From: Trebouxia sp. TZW2008
Lineage: Eukaryota > Chlorophyta > Trebouxiophyceae > Trebouxiales > Trebouxiaceae
Direction of reading: 5' to 3'
Assembly (NCBI GenBank): GCA_002118135.1
Contig: BDIU01000324.1
Span: 242,169-306,168, forward strand
DNA: 64,000 nucleotides
How positions within the stretch are numbered: position 1 is the first letter of the stretch; each line of letters begins with the position of its first letter. Shown here piece after piece: positions 1 through 13,700 of the stretch. The position numbers were made by a program, and so were the translations under genes. The notes under the pieces were generated by a model. The model worked only from the letters and a program-made list of their open reading frames with translations, ran no database searches and was not told the origin of the DNA.

Positions 1-162
1 CATATGCACACCCCAGCAGAAGAAACTAGGTGGCCCTGCATAGCAACAATCTCTGCACTCTGTGATTTCTGACCCTCATGTCTGACTACTTGTAGACAGT
101 GTTGTGGCAATTACCATGCTACAATCAGTCATCACTGGTAGCTAGTCGCTGTCTGTCAGCAG

Positions 163-3100
163 GCAGCAGCCATGTCCTGCTGATGCTTTGTCAGTCACAA
201 CAGACGCCAATGGTGTTTCCAGGCAAACTGTCAAAGACAGAGCTGGCCAAGCTGATAGTGGCTCAAGACGTGTTTGGGCTATGGAGTGAAGATCTGACTC
301 CAGCGTGCACAGCAACCCTGCTGGGCACTCAGAAATGGGCTGGAGAGGAAGTGGCACCTGTCACCTTGCTTGTTTACCTGCGTGACAGCGTGCCTGCTGC
401 GCGCTCCCTCATGGTATGCCTGCCACAACCACCTAATTTACCAGAATCCAAAGTATACTCTTAGTGTCTCACGTGTTGAATGCACCGCCAAATGCAATGC
501 TGATGCAGCGTTTCTCAAAAAAGTGTCAGTAAGTAATGCTTCCTGGAAAGTTGACTTTATGGATGGCTCGTTTGCTGCATATCTCAGCAGCTGTTGCTCA
601 CACTGCAACACTTGATCTCATCAGCAGCCTCAAGGAGATGCACACTGACATCTTACTTGACGAGGGACGTCACTGACAGCGCCAGCTTGTGCACAGCAAA
701 ACAATAGTGTTCATTCAATCACAGCGCACAAAGCGCATGGCTTTGAAGCAATCTTGCCTCACAGTGTCACTGGGTCTCTGTTGCAGGAGGCTGACTCTGC
801 AGAGGAGCTCATGGCTGCCTTTGGCAAAGCAGCCACGCTCATACAGCAAAGTGAGTTTGCACGCTGCCGGTCAGAACAGGCTGTAGCAAGTGATGACTTG
901 CAACTGAACGGCGGTGCTGAGGTGGATGAGAAGTCTCTGGCAGTTGCAAAGCAAGTGCAGACACAGCTGAACAGGGCAATGCATGCAGCCTTGTCGACAA
1001 GTAATGGCTTCCTCATCATACCCACATTGCCAGGCCCACCCATTCAGCGCAGGTGTGACTTGCTGGCAAACCTTCATCCCCCACGCTGCATCTTGTCAGA
1101 TTTTTGCAACAGGTTGATTGTAGGCAGGTTGATCTGACAACTTTGATTGTCCAATTTACACACCTACAAATATTCACAGGGTTGAATGCACAAAAGATAT
1201 GGCTGTGCACGTTGATCGCGTTGTATCGATGGTTGATCGCTTTGATGACATGCCATGGTTTCCAGCAAATGTGAGCATTCAATGTTGCGAAGCAAAAGCT
1301 CACAGCACAAGCATGGCCCCGTTACAGTTTCAGCAATAGAGCATTTGCACTGCAGTGCCTCTGCTGAGGAGCTTGAGGAATTTGAGCAGAGGACCTTTGA
1401 GCTGTCTGCTCTAGCCACACTCGCTGGCGTCCCGCAGGTGAGTGTCGTCTCTGTGTCATCTCACTGTGTCAAGCCTGCATACATAAAGCAGCAGACAGAC
1501 TAGCTGTGAGCATTGTAACTGTATCATTGGCATTCGCTGGCAGCTGCTGCAGCTGCTAGTTCTGCAAGTGATTTTGCCCCACTTGTCAACAGCAACTCCA
1601 CCCATGTGATTGAAATGTGTGTATTGTAGTGGCCGTTACTTGGCATTCAATCAGATCTGTGAGCCTGAACGTACACCACGCTCACCCTGCCACAATGGGG
1701 CTGCTACTTTCCACGCCAAGTTTGTTACACTATGCTTGATGTGCCAAAGGGTGTCTTCAGGTGACAATGGAAGTGGAAATGCCTGGGCAACAGCTGCTGT
1801 TGCTAGTTCTGCAAGAGGTGCTGACTCACGTCTACACAGCAATTTAGGCCATGCGATGTGAGCTATGTATGATGTGCCAAAGGGTGTCTTCAGGTGACAA
1901 TGCCAGTGGAAATGCCTGGGCAACAGCTGACATCTGTCTCCATCCTGGGGCTGCATAAATCAGATATGCGGCTGCTGCACCTGGCTGCCAAGATCAGTCC
2001 CTTGATAGCCCAGGCAGCTGAAGAGATTGCTGTTGCCATGGCAGAGGAAGAAGAGGAGCATGATCAACATCAGCAAGCCTCTGCTTCAGGTCAGTGCATT
2101 GCGCTGCTTGATGTTTCCTGAATGATCCCGGTGCAATGACAGCAATGCTGAACAGAAACTTTCCTTAATGATGTCCTGGTCCCCCTTGCATGCTTAGATC
2201 AGGTGCTGCGTCTGCGTCTGCGTCTGCTGACCACTGTGCATTGACGGTTGACAGCAAATCCCCATATCTGAAAGCTTCTCTTGGGATTGTCTATGCCTAA
2301 GCCTCTGCCAAAAAAGGTCCTTGATGTGCAGTGCATTGCATATCTGGTAGGTTGTCATCTACATGGAAAGTTTGCATAGCCTGTATGCAAGTTCACCCGT
2401 TATGTACATGGATGGCATGGCGCATACCATTTTGGACAACAAAATTTGGCAATGCAGTGTCACCACTGCATGCAGCACACCTTGTGCAGATCAGACCAGA
2501 CCAGATCAGACACGGAACACTCTCAAGTGCGCAAAGGACAATATTTGTTGTAAACAATGCACATCCCACAGCTTTTCAGCATAGTGTATGTATCGTCTTG
2601 CAATGTCCAAAGCCAGCGCAAAACTTGAGCGCACGACAGCTGCAATCCTGATGTCACTTATGGCAGGACCTATGCACAAGCATGGTGACTGTGCTGATGT
2701 GCTCAAACCCTCTCATCATACATGCAGGCAATGCGCCTTCACAAGGCAAGCCTTCAAAAGCAGAGAGGTATAAAGCTAAAGCAAATGAGGCCTTTAAGGC
2801 TGGGGATTTTGATGGAGCTATCACTGGTTACTCAGGGGCCATACAAGCAGATCCTCACAATCCAGTTTACTTCAGTAATAGAGCCATGGCATACCTCAAG
2901 GTACAGCTCATTATGTATGTGGCAACAATTCGCAACCTTTGAGAAAATCCGGTGCTTGGTGCTTGCGCTCATGGGGCAACTAGGACAATCACCACCTGCT
3001 CTTTGCCATGCAGTGGCTAGTGGTTGTCTACTGTGCAATGTCATGTCACAGAGGAACAGTGCACAGCACAGCAGGCACCGTGTTGGTTGCGTTGGCCAGA

Positions 3101-4168
3101 AGTGTTGTGTTTCCAGGATTGTCAGTAATATATGTCGACGGTGGTCATGTCCTGCATTGCAACACAAGCTGGTTTGCACTTTGGCAGGTGATGCAGTTTG
3201 AGCAGGCCAAAGAGGGTTGTGACTCTGCGCTAAACTTACTTGCTTTTGGCCAAAAGTGTTGTGTTTGCAGGATTGTGAGTAGTGCATGTCAACTATGGTC
3301 ATGTCCTGCATTGCAACACAAGCTGTTGTGCTGCAGGTGATGCAATTCGAACAGGCAAAAGAGGATTGTGACTCTGCGCTGAACCTAGAGCTGAATGTCA
3401 AGACTCTACTCAGACGAGGCACAGCTTGGCTGGGGCTGCAGGACATTGACAATGCCCGTAAAGACTTCAAGCATGTTTTGATGCTGGAGCCTAACAACAG
3501 GTAAATCATTGTAATTTGCTGCACCGCCTCTGCAAAATGTGTAAGAGAGTATAGTTTTGCATGCTTCAGCCAGCCTGTGTTCACATCGCTTGGGGATGAT
3601 AAGAGGATGCTACACAGATACCGTACCCACATTAAAAGAGTTTGCGACAATAAGTCATTGTTAAGGCTTGTCAATACTTTGACGCTGTATATCATGCAGA
3701 TAACATGATCATTCGGTCCTCTGAGGATGCATTTGCGTTTCTGTGCATGTCAGCTGTTGGTGGCCTTAAGCAGTTTTGATTTGCTGATGATCAGGCACCT
3801 GCAATTGCTTGCCTAGTTCTGCTTAGTAATGCGACCTTCTTTTGTGTGCAAACTTGTTTAAGAGGGCTATGGTATGCCATGACATCCTCTCAGAACCATA
3901 ACCCTGATGCCACCCAGACATCACTGCTTGAAAAATGATTTTTGTCTCAGCATTGCATATCAAGCAACAGTGCGGCTGCTTTCTGTGTGTGCTTTGTTTG
4001 ACCATAGATTTGGCAGGAAAACAAGAGCTGGTGTCGTTCGAAGCATCTGTGTTGTGTGGCAGGCAAGCGCGGCAGGAGCTCAAAGCTCTCAAAGAGTCAG
4101 AGGCAATGTTTGATGAGCAGTACTCTGATATTCCAAATGGCAATGGTGAAATCGAAGGACTTCTGTGA
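163..4168 (+). CDS. OEP64: Toc64/OEP64 chloroplast import receptor, C-terminal part (5' end outside window)
   Basis: Outer-envelope receptor that docks Hsp90-bound preproteins at the chloroplast. The family has an amidase-like domain followed by three TPRs, and both are visible. Exons: 163-359 (least certain), 787-1052, 1356-1437, 1894-2089, 2728-2900, 3337-3500, 4063-4168; all phases agree to the stop at 4166-4168. The first four encode the amidase C-terminus (GFLIIPTLPGPP; then a segment aligning with the family's FLDRTYALSCIASMSG). Exon 5 starts the TPRs (KANEAFKAGDFDGAI, YFSNRAMAYLK) and exon 6 continues them (LLRRGTAWLGLQDIDNARKD). The end, after RQELKALKESE, has the family's final helix. 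Amidase Ser-Ser-Lys residues would lie upstream, so activity cannot be judged. Introns carry copies of exon starts. Recognised from family knowledge; a different amidase-TPR fusion is unlikely. Confidence 0.85.
1738..1929 (+). repeat. Direct duplication of the OEP64 exon 4 splice acceptor and exon start
   Basis: About 58 bp at 1738-1794 recurs at 1871-1929. The unit spans intron end (gtgtcttcag) and the first codons of exon 4 (gtgacaatg...cctgggcaacagctg). The downstream copy is in frame with the family sequence; the upstream one has lost the codon match after ATG and runs into unrelated intron. Confidence 0.85.
3097..3395 (+). repeat. Tandem duplication of the OEP64 exon 6 start with its upstream intron
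   Basis: A unit of about 150 bp is present twice (3097-3240 and 3249-3395). It includes agtgttgtgttt, gtcatgtcctgcattgcaac, the acceptor and the first ~55 bp of the TPR exon (gtgatgcagtttgagcaggc). Only the second copy continues into the full exon; the first diverges after the codons for SALNL. Either acceptor could in principle be used. Confidence 0.85.
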
Positions 4169-4711
4169 GCCTCAGTGCAACTTCCCTGCTGGAGAGGTAT
4201 CAAGTTGACAAAGTGTTGCTGATGTCCTTCCCCAACATTTACAGATTCGAATTCAGAAACCATATTGGAAAGCTGCCGCTGCGTTCAAACTGATGCAATT
4301 GCAGCACATGTTTTGCCGTGAGTGAGCAGGTGCTTGAAGCTTACTGTGCAGCTTGCAGGGCTTTGTTGCAGTCACTTGCTGACATCTGCTTGCAAACTAG
4401 CAAGCCGCAATGAGTTGTGATGCCGTCAGCCAGCAGTTGCAGTTGTCACTGACTCGATGCAGACACGCGATGCGCTTGCGTGACGCTGGCCGTGCAAGTC
4501 ACAAGATTGTTTGACTTTGACAGCTGCGCCTGCAAACAGCAAGCTCCCGCAAGGACTCCGGCGGCATTACATTTCCCAATTGCGTGACATTGCCGCTGGC
4601 CGGATTTGTACTGACCTGCCAATTCTAGCTTAGTTCTGGAACCAGACGATCTGGCTGTGAATCACTTAGCTGGTTAAGGGACAGTTGCTTCCGCTCAATG
4701 CTCGTGGGGAC
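4169..4711. other. Intergenic region, OEP64 3' end to IPO9 start
   Basis: No convincing reading frame. The second half (about 4420-4620) has more CpG than the flanking gene bodies (tgcgcttgcgtgacgctggc), as at other gene starts here, so the IPO9 promoter and 5' UTR probably lie there. Confidence 0.5.
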
Positions 4712-7700
4712 ATGAGCAGCAACATCTCTCGCAGAGCCCTGTCGGAGACGCAGCTGCACAACATGGACAGAGCCAATGACGCCAGCACAGCGATGATCAA
4801 ATTGCTCAATTCGCTGCTTAGCACTGACGCAACTGAACGATCGTCTGGCGAATCCAGCCTTGCAGAAGCTGCCAAACAGACTGGCTTTGGTGCGGCGCTC
4901 GTGCAAACTATAATGCAGCAGCACTTCCCAGAGGGCACGCGACAGTTGGCAGCAGTACTGTTGAAGCGCCATGTCAAGGAGCACTGGGCTGAGGAGAGCA
5001 AACACTTCAAACAGCCAGTTGTCAGTGACAGTGAGAAGTCCTCCATCAGAAATCAGCTGCCTCAAGGTCTGGCAGACACACTCCCAAAAATCAGGATCGC
5101 TGTCAGCATGGCTATAGCGGGAATTGCAAAGTGGGATCTGCCAGACGCATGGCCAGGCTTGCTCAATCTGCTGATGCAGGCTCTCACAACAAAGGCCAAC
5201 CAAAATCTGGGTGAGCAAGATTGTCAGTGCATGCACAACTGACCATTGGATTGATTTTTCTGGTTGTCAACGAGCACAACTCTGTCTGCAGTGGATGGAG
5301 GCGTGCGCTGCTTGGCCCTCCTTGCAGATGAGCTTGGAGAAGAGCAAGTCATGCAGGTCTGCTATCCTTCTGACCCAATCATGCCCGTCATCCCTATCAC
5401 AGCAGGAGATATTGGCATGTTGCACAACATGTATGCATGCACGCCTGCCAAGCTCCTGGCATAAACCCCCTTCAACTCCACATTATGAAACTTGTTTCAT
5501 GTCCTGCAGTTTTGCACTGGAACTTCGTTTGCCACAGAATTTGACATGAGCACTGCGCATGATGCAGGCTGTTCCTGTGCTGCTTCCAGAGCTGCTCAGC
5601 ATTGTCAAGGGTGACCAACAGTATGCGCCTGCAATACAACGGAGGGCTTACATGATTGTGCACAGCATTGTGAGCATGCTGAGCAACCTGTCAGGGGCAG
5701 AGCTCAGACAAGTCAATGGTATACTGGCACCATTGCTGCCCCCTTGGCTTGAGCAAATCAGCAGAGTACTGGTGTCTGTACCGACACAACAGGTCTGAAG
5801 CCACCTCTACCATTACAGCTTTACTCTGACATTGATTTGTGCTCTGTCTGTCACAGAAACTGGTTCACCTGTGACTGCACAGATGCTGCATGCAATTTGT
5901 GTCAACAAGTCGAGACCTGTTTGTTCCAGGGATCAGAAAGACAGTGCAGCAGATGTTTTGCCAGTCATAGAGTTGTATCAACATATATGCATACAAGGTA
6001 AACCCGCCAGCATCTGCATGAGGCATAAAAAGGTGTAGCTCCGTGCATACCTGTCATTGCACAGCTTGCTTGTTGAAAGGTCATTGTCATGTCGACGTGA
6101 ACGTCAGATTACACACTTTGACAATGCAGGATGCAGAGAGCTGGGGTCTGAAGCTGGAGGCTCTGAAGTTGGTGCAGATCTTGGTGCAGTACTTCAGCAA
6201 GTATGTGGGGCCTCACCTGGCCCCTGTGATGAAGTCTGCCTGGCAGCTCTTTGTCACCAGCGTACCTGTTTACCAAGAGCTGGTCATCAACAACTGCCCT
6301 GACGTCGATGCAGAACAGGCAAGTGCAGCTTGAAATTCTTATGCGCATCTGGTCATTTTGCTTACATGGAACGCTGACGCATCGCTCACTCATAATCCGC
6401 CTACTCACCACTACCGACTACGAGGAACATAAACAAACAAAGCAGATGTGACAATTACCGGCAGTATGCAATGACACCTCTGCAGAAGTGTAGAAGAGTC
6501 AACAAACGACAAAACAAGCTGTCGCTGCTGCTGGCTGCTGTGCTGAACGAGCTGAGCTAATGCTGTCAGATGCAACTGCGCAATCTGAGTCGTAGTTGGA
6601 GTTGGAGGCAAAAGCCGGTCTTAAGGTCTGCAGACACATGCAGAGCGCATCAGGCCCCACAATCAATAGACCTGGCGCCAGACAAGTACATGCTGGCGTA
6701 CACAGCACTGCCCATCTCGTTGTTGTGTTGTGCAGCAAAGTTTCCAAATTGCTCCAATTGCAGCTCCTGCAGAATACTCATATAGGCTGTACATGCAAAG
6801 TGCAAGACAAAATTTGTGCCACACACACCTAGCCCTCTTGCTGGAACGTGTGATCATTGTTATTGTTATTATGTCAAGTGCCTGGCGTATTATGCACACT
6901 GCATGACTGACATTCTTCTGCCGCCCAAAATGAAGCCACACTGACCCTGCACTGAACAGGCAGATGAGGAGGGGGACAGCATGAACTTTGAGAGCCTGAT
7001 GAGTCAGCTGTTCGAGGTGCTGATCACCATGGTGGGCAGCCAGCGCCATTCAGCCTTCATGCAGCCTGTGGTCCCAGACCTCATCTACCACACAATAGGT
7101 ATGCTTTCCTTCATCACCTTGCCATGCGTAACTAGTCTGCATGCACAAGTCCATAAACACATTTATTCAGCAAGGCATCTCCTAAAAGCATCACTGCTGA
7201 GCAGCACAAGGGAGTTGGCATTTGGGCCAGTGCATGGCCTAGCTCTGCAAGTCACATTGCATAACACTTGCTCTATGCAGGCCTGCACCCTGCAGCTGTA
7301 ACATGTATGTCCTGCCTCCCAAACTGGCCCACAGGCAATCAGCATTACACAACTACCATGGACCACCTCTTATGCCAAGCCTTGTGATGCTTCAAAGCCA
7401 AACTGTAGTCCACCATATGTGTGTCTCAGCCAAATCGTCCAAGAAAACACCTATGCCCTCTGGCATTCAAAAGCAACATTGCAGATATGACAAGTGCACG
7501 CAGCTTGCAGTGCAACAGGAGTGCTGTACTGTCTCAGTACTCCTGATGTTGATGTTCCAGGACCTTGACGTCCTTGTTCCTCAAGATTCTGTCATCCTCT
7601 TTCATGAAGGAGCTTTTCATGTTTCTTTGTCAGCTCCTGTTGAGTTGTTGTCCTTCTTTTTCACACTCACTGGTGATGATATTGTGATGCTGCAAGGTAC

Positions 7701-10700
7701 ATTCAGATGACCCAGGAGCAGGTGGAGGAGTGGAGCAATAGCCGTGACCAGTATGTGTGGCTGACCAGGAGGAAGAAACCTTTCGTTGCAAGCAATGGAA
7801 CTATTGTGCGGTCTCAGCTTTCATGATGATGTGAATTTAGCCCTGAGTTCCTTTGTTGCAGGGTACATGCAGATGACGCAGGAGCAGGTGGAGGATTGGA
7901 GCAACAGCCCTGACCAGTATGTGGCTGACGAGGAGGAAGAGACCTTCAGTGTGCGCGTTTCTGGGGAGCTGGTCCTGGATGAGCTCATGGCTGCCTTCCC
8001 TGAGCCCGCTGTGGCTGCTGTTGCCTCTGCAGTGCAGCGCCGCCTGCAGGAAGCAGCCCAAGCCAAGGTCAGTGAACTGAGACAACATCATTATGGCTGC
8101 TTTTGCGTGCCTTCATTGTTTACGTTGAATGGTGTTGTGGTCATCATGAGTACAAGTGGACAGATGCAAGGCTCAGATGGCACTGATCCTGGTGCTGGAC
8201 GAGCTGACGGCTGCTTTCCCTGAGCTTTCTGTGGCTGCTGTCGCCTCTGCAGTGCAGCGTTGACTGCAGGAAGCAGCCCAAGCCAAGGTCAGTAAACTGA
8301 GCTACAGGAGTCAGTCAGGGGAACAAGTCAGTGGTATGCGTCAATGCACTGAGTCTACTGACTCAGTCAGTGATTGAGTCGATGGATTGAGTCAGGTCAC
8401 ACAAGTCTGTGGGTCAAGTCATGTGGCCAGTTTGTGAAGAAATTTAATCTCACCGTAGCTGGTGCAACATAAATCCAGTATTTCTGCTGGATGGTGTTGA
8501 TGCCCATGCACATCAATGGACAGATGCAAGCTTCAGGAGGCACTCTGCTTTTGCTTAGTGCATGCTGGTCCTGGACGAGCTAATGGGTGCCTTACCTGAG
8601 CCTGCTGTGGCTGCTGTTGCCTCTGCAGTGCAGCGCCGCCTGCAGGAAGCAGCTCAGACCAAGGTCAGTGAAAGAGGACTGACTCCTTGGACTGCTACAT
8701 TGAAGTGAGTCACTGAAGTAACACAGTGGACTTGGACAATGGACTGCGTCTGTGGGGTGAGTCAGTTGACTGTGTACGTGATTGGGTCAGTGGCCTGAGG
8801 CAACACTGCCATAGCTGGCGTCCAACATCCCCAGCATTGCAACTGAACAGTGTCATGATTGTCACAGGTACTGATTGGCAGATGCAAGGCCAACGCGGCA
8901 TCTATTTTCGCTTGATGTCCAAAACATATCACAAGGAATGTGCTTATGTATCTGTGATTGACTTGCCTTGCGTGGCAAGTTTCTGAAAGCAGTGCATGAT
9001 AGAGGTTGCCCAACATAGACTACTTTGAACAGATTGTAATCTGGTCGTCCCAGCATACGTGCCCCATATCACAAGGAATGTGCTGATGAATTTGCAAGCT
9101 GATTTCGCTTGTGAGTCAGGCATCTGGGAGCAGTGAGTGGTGAAGGCTGCGAAAGGCAGCCCTGCTGGCGGTGGAGCCATTGGCAGACACAGATATACTT
9201 ATAGAGTCTGCATCCTGGCTGACCCCCATCTGCAAGCTCCATACTTGCATGCCTGCAATGACATTTCCTAGTATCGCAGGCGTCTGGGAACAGTGAGTGG
9301 TGGAGGCTGCGGGAGGCGGCGCTGCTGGCGGTGGGAGCAGTGGCAGACAGCCTGCTGGAGGTGCAAGCCCAGCAGCAGCAGCCCTCTCTGGACATCCCTG
9401 CCCTCTTGCACAATGTACTTCATGAGGACCTCACTCAAGCTAACACCCCTCCCTTCCTCACTGGCCGAGCCCTCTGGATGGCAGCTAGGTAATGCTTCCT
9501 AATGTTGAAATGCTTCAGTAGGAAAGGCACTCAGTCCGACATCATCTGATGCATGTCACTTTGTCAGCAGGCATGCACAGTCTATCAAGGCTATCTTCAT
9601 GAACAAGAGCAGTCGGCAGCGGTCATCCAGCAATGTCAGACAGTCTGCCTGTTCATGAATTGTGTCTGTCTTTGAAGCAATTGGCAGCTCCATGCGTCAC
9701 TTGCCAAGCATCTCAGCAGTGTCAGGTTGCTAAGCAGCGTTTCTCGCTGTTCCTGCATTGCGACATGTGCAATCCTGGAGAAGGGTGCGGGATTCAGGTC
9801 ACTCACACTCAAAAAAAGTCTCTGTGTCACATCACATAAGCTTGGACATGTTGGAGGGGCTTGTGATGCAAACTGGCACTTGCACAGCAAAACTTGCCAG
9901 ATCCCAACCTGACTTTAATGTCCTCAATGACATAAGAATAGGAGACTGCACGATTGCACATTAGTGAATCTAGTAAATCATTTTGGGGGGCCGTCATGCA
10001 GGCTGTCAGAGGCAATTCCTAGGGAGGATGCCACCCCATTCCTGCAGGCAGCAGCACAGGGCTTGGCAGCAGGGCAGGCCCCTGCTGTCCAGATTGGGGC
10101 CTGCAGAGCCATTGCACAGCTGTGCCAAAGGAGTGCCGGCATTGATGTGCAGCCACATTTGTCCCAGATCTACCAAGGTAAAAGGCAATCCAAGGCATGT
10201 ATGCCATACTGCCTGCCTATATGCATCACAAGTACCTTCAAACTGCCTGTCAGAGCTGATGTGGAGGCATGACAGGATGTTGTGGATGGACAAGTATCAG
10301 CAAGAACACAGTGCTGTCTTGAGGCTTCGTAAGACCTACATAGCAGGTTCAATGCCATGTTGTCAGTTGCTACAAGGCTTGGTGGAGGCCTCACTGATAC
10401 TACCAGATTCACTCAGAAACCTAGCTGTAATACTGACTCTGCACTGGCTGCAGGGTTGGGAGGGCTGCTGCAGGGGTCAGGAGAGGATACCCTACACCTG
10501 GTGCTAGAGAGCCTGGCAACAGCGATCAAGGCTGACAAGAATACATCAATCAGCATGGCACAGAGCTGATTATTTTCCTGATGCAGGATTGGGCGGGCTG
10601 TCGTAGGGGTTCTGAGAGGGCATCATATACCTGTTGCTGGACAGTTTGACAATTGTGATCAAGGCAGACAAAGGGCCAGTGTGATGCATCAAGAGCCATC

Positions 10701-13700
10701 AGCATGTTCAAGTGCTGACCCTGTGCTGGCTGTAGGACTGGGGGGCCTGCTGCAGGGGTCAGGTGAAGATACCCTACACTTAGTGCTGGAGAGCCTGGCA
10801 ACAGTGATCAAGGCTGACAAGGAGGGGGCAGTGTCCTGGGAGCCCCACATCTCCCCCTGCGTCATCCAGCTGTGGGCCCGTCACATTGCTGACCCCATGC
10901 TGGCCATGGAGGCAGGGGCAGTCATAGAACGTCTCGCGGATGGCCCTGCCTACCCCACCTTGCTGGTCAGTCCCCTGCACCAGTCATGCAAGCCTGCACA
11001 CTGCTGGTGACGTACACTGAGCGGCAGCAGAACATTTCATGCATGTCAACAGCTCTTGAGAGCCGCTTTGCTGACTTCATGCTGGCCATGGAGGCAGGGG
11101 CAGTCATAGAAGGCCTAGCGGATGGCCCTGCCTACGCAAACTTACTGGTCAGCCGCCTGCACTGTTCATGCAAGCCTGCACACTGCTGGTGACTCACACT
11201 GAGCGGCAGCAGAACGTCTCATGCATCTCAACAGCTCTCAAGGGCCACATAGCCAACCCCATGCTGGCCATGAAGGCAGAGGCCCTGGCCAACGGCCCTG
11301 CCCATTGGCCCTGCCTTCCTGACTCTGCTGGTCAGCCGGCTGTAGCAGCCAATCAAACTTACGCGCTGCTTAAGCCCTGTGACTGAGCAGCAGCACACAT
11401 GTGAATGGCTCTCAGTCGTTTTCTTCCAGTTGCTTGTGCATACATTTGCATGCGCAATTGACGTGCAATTGCCTGATTACTGATGATTGTCAGGTATTTT
11501 AAGTTGCAAATGACATCAGACACTTGATGTTTCCTTGGACAATTTTGTCATTCTTGATTTAAGCCTGCTTGGACCAAGAAAGAATTATGGCATGTCTCAG
11601 AGGCACATCCTACAGCTTTGCTGGCTGCTTTGGTCCAGGTGCTGCCTGATGAGACATGCAAGCTGGCATTCATGATGCACTGCCTGATGCCATCGCCATT
11701 GATGTTCACCACCTATGGGAATGAATGACAGCATGCTGTGCATTTCCAATAGTGATGAACAGCAATGGAAATGGCATTAGGCGGTACATCATTTATGCCT
11801 GCTTGCATATTTGAATGCTGCTTTGCATGGCAATCCAATACGTCACTACAAGCAGCAACTTGCAGCAAACACCATGCATAGTCCCCTGCGTATCACCACT
11901 TTTGGCTGCTCTGCGTCCCACTGCCAGCAACAGCAGCAACCTGCACTGCATAAGTTGTTTAGGCTTGCACCCTACCAATCCTGGCATCTGTTCTTATTCA
12001 CCACACCAGTAAGAGCAGCACCCTGGTGGAGGGCGAGCTGCCTGCAGGCTCCTAATGTTCCAGTCCTGCCTTCCCAACACCAGCAATAGCAGCTACCAAA
12101 ACTATGTAAAACTCATACCACCTGCATGGCAGTCTGCATCCTACCCGTTTTGGGATCAGTGGTGTCACACCACACCAGCAGCAGCAGCAAACCACACTGT
12201 GCATCACGAGATGAACAGAGCCTGCATGCATGATATGTATGCTGGCCCGCATTCTTCCTATCTTGGCACCGGTGGTGTCTCTCCACACCAGCAACAGCAG
12301 CATCCTTGTGGAGGGTGCCCTGGACCTGCTGGTCAGCCTGGTGAAGCCCACTAACCCCCCTGGAGGCCCAACAAATGCATGCTGCAGTGGGGGGCCCGCC
12401 TATGACAGCAATAGCAGCCCCCAGATTTGTGTACAAGTGTACATCCTGCATGCAGGCTCGCATCCTACCAATCCTGGCGTTTGTGGTGTCCCATCACACC
12501 AGCAACAGCAGCATCCTTGTGGAGGGCGCCCTGGACCTGCTGGTCAGCCTGGTGAAGCCTGCCAACCCCCAGCAGGCTCAACAGCTGCATGCTGCAGTGG
12601 GCCCGCCCATAACAGCAACAGCAGCCACTGAACTGTGCATGACTGTACATCCCGCATGCAGGCTCGTATCCTACCAATCCTGGCGTCAGTGGTATCCCAC
12701 CACACCAGCAACAGCAGCATCCTTGTGGAGGGCGCCCTGGACCTGCTAGTCAGCTTGGTGAAGCCTGCCAACCCCCAGCAGGCTCAACAGCTGCATGCTG
12801 CAGTGGGGGCCCCCATTCAGGCCCTCATGCTGCACTCCCAGGACGCCGGCATCCTGCAGAGTTGCTGCCAGTACCTCAAGTCAGGCACCAACCCATGCTT
12901 TTCTCACATCGTAATTGCATAAGTGTTTTGGACACCTGCATCAACAGTAGCAAACAGATTGTGTGCAAAGCCACTATTTTGAGTGCATAAGCACAAGCTG
13001 CCAATGTAGAGCAGAAGCACAAGCTGCCAACGTGGCGCAACCGCACAAACTGTCAATGTAGTGCAAAAGCACAAGCCGTCAATGTAGTGTGCAAGCATAA
13101 GCTGCCAATGTACAGCACACTCACAAGCTGCCAGACAGAGTGCCTGAGCAGGCTGCTGATGTGTGCTTGTCCAGGTGCCTAAATGGGCTGGCAGGTGTAG
13201 ACCTGCTGTTTTGAGGTGCAGGTAGGCCTGAGGAGAGCCTGCACTTTATTCACAGCCACAAACAGATTTGAAATCATAGCCAGCTTTGTGCATGAGCACA
13301 AGCTGATGATGTGTGTGTGTGCAGGAGCCTGATTGGGGTAGCAGGGGTGGAGCTGCTATCTTGGGGTGCTGGTGGCCCTGAGGAGAGCCTGCAGGGCCTG
13401 CTACAGATGGTCAGACGCCTGCTGCGGCCTGATATGGGCAACTCTGCCCATCTCTACAGCCACTGTCATGCTCGGGTACAAGCTGCTGATGTGTGCATGT
13501 GCAGGAGCCTGATTGGGGTAGCAGGGGTGGAGCTGCTGTCGTGGGGTGCGGGTGGGCCAGAGGAGACTCTGCAGGGCCTGCTGCAAGTGGTCAGCCGCCT
13601 GCTGCAGCCTGACATGGGCGACTCTGCCTCCCTCTACATTGGAGACCTCATCCACCAGCTCCTCCTCAAAATGCCGGCTCAGGTCAGCTGTCTTTGCAAC

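Noticed and set aside
11636..11724. Candidate importin-9 exon (codons for VLPDETCKLAF)
   Set aside because: Adding it breaks the phase match between exons 9 and 10, which join correctly without it and give the family length.
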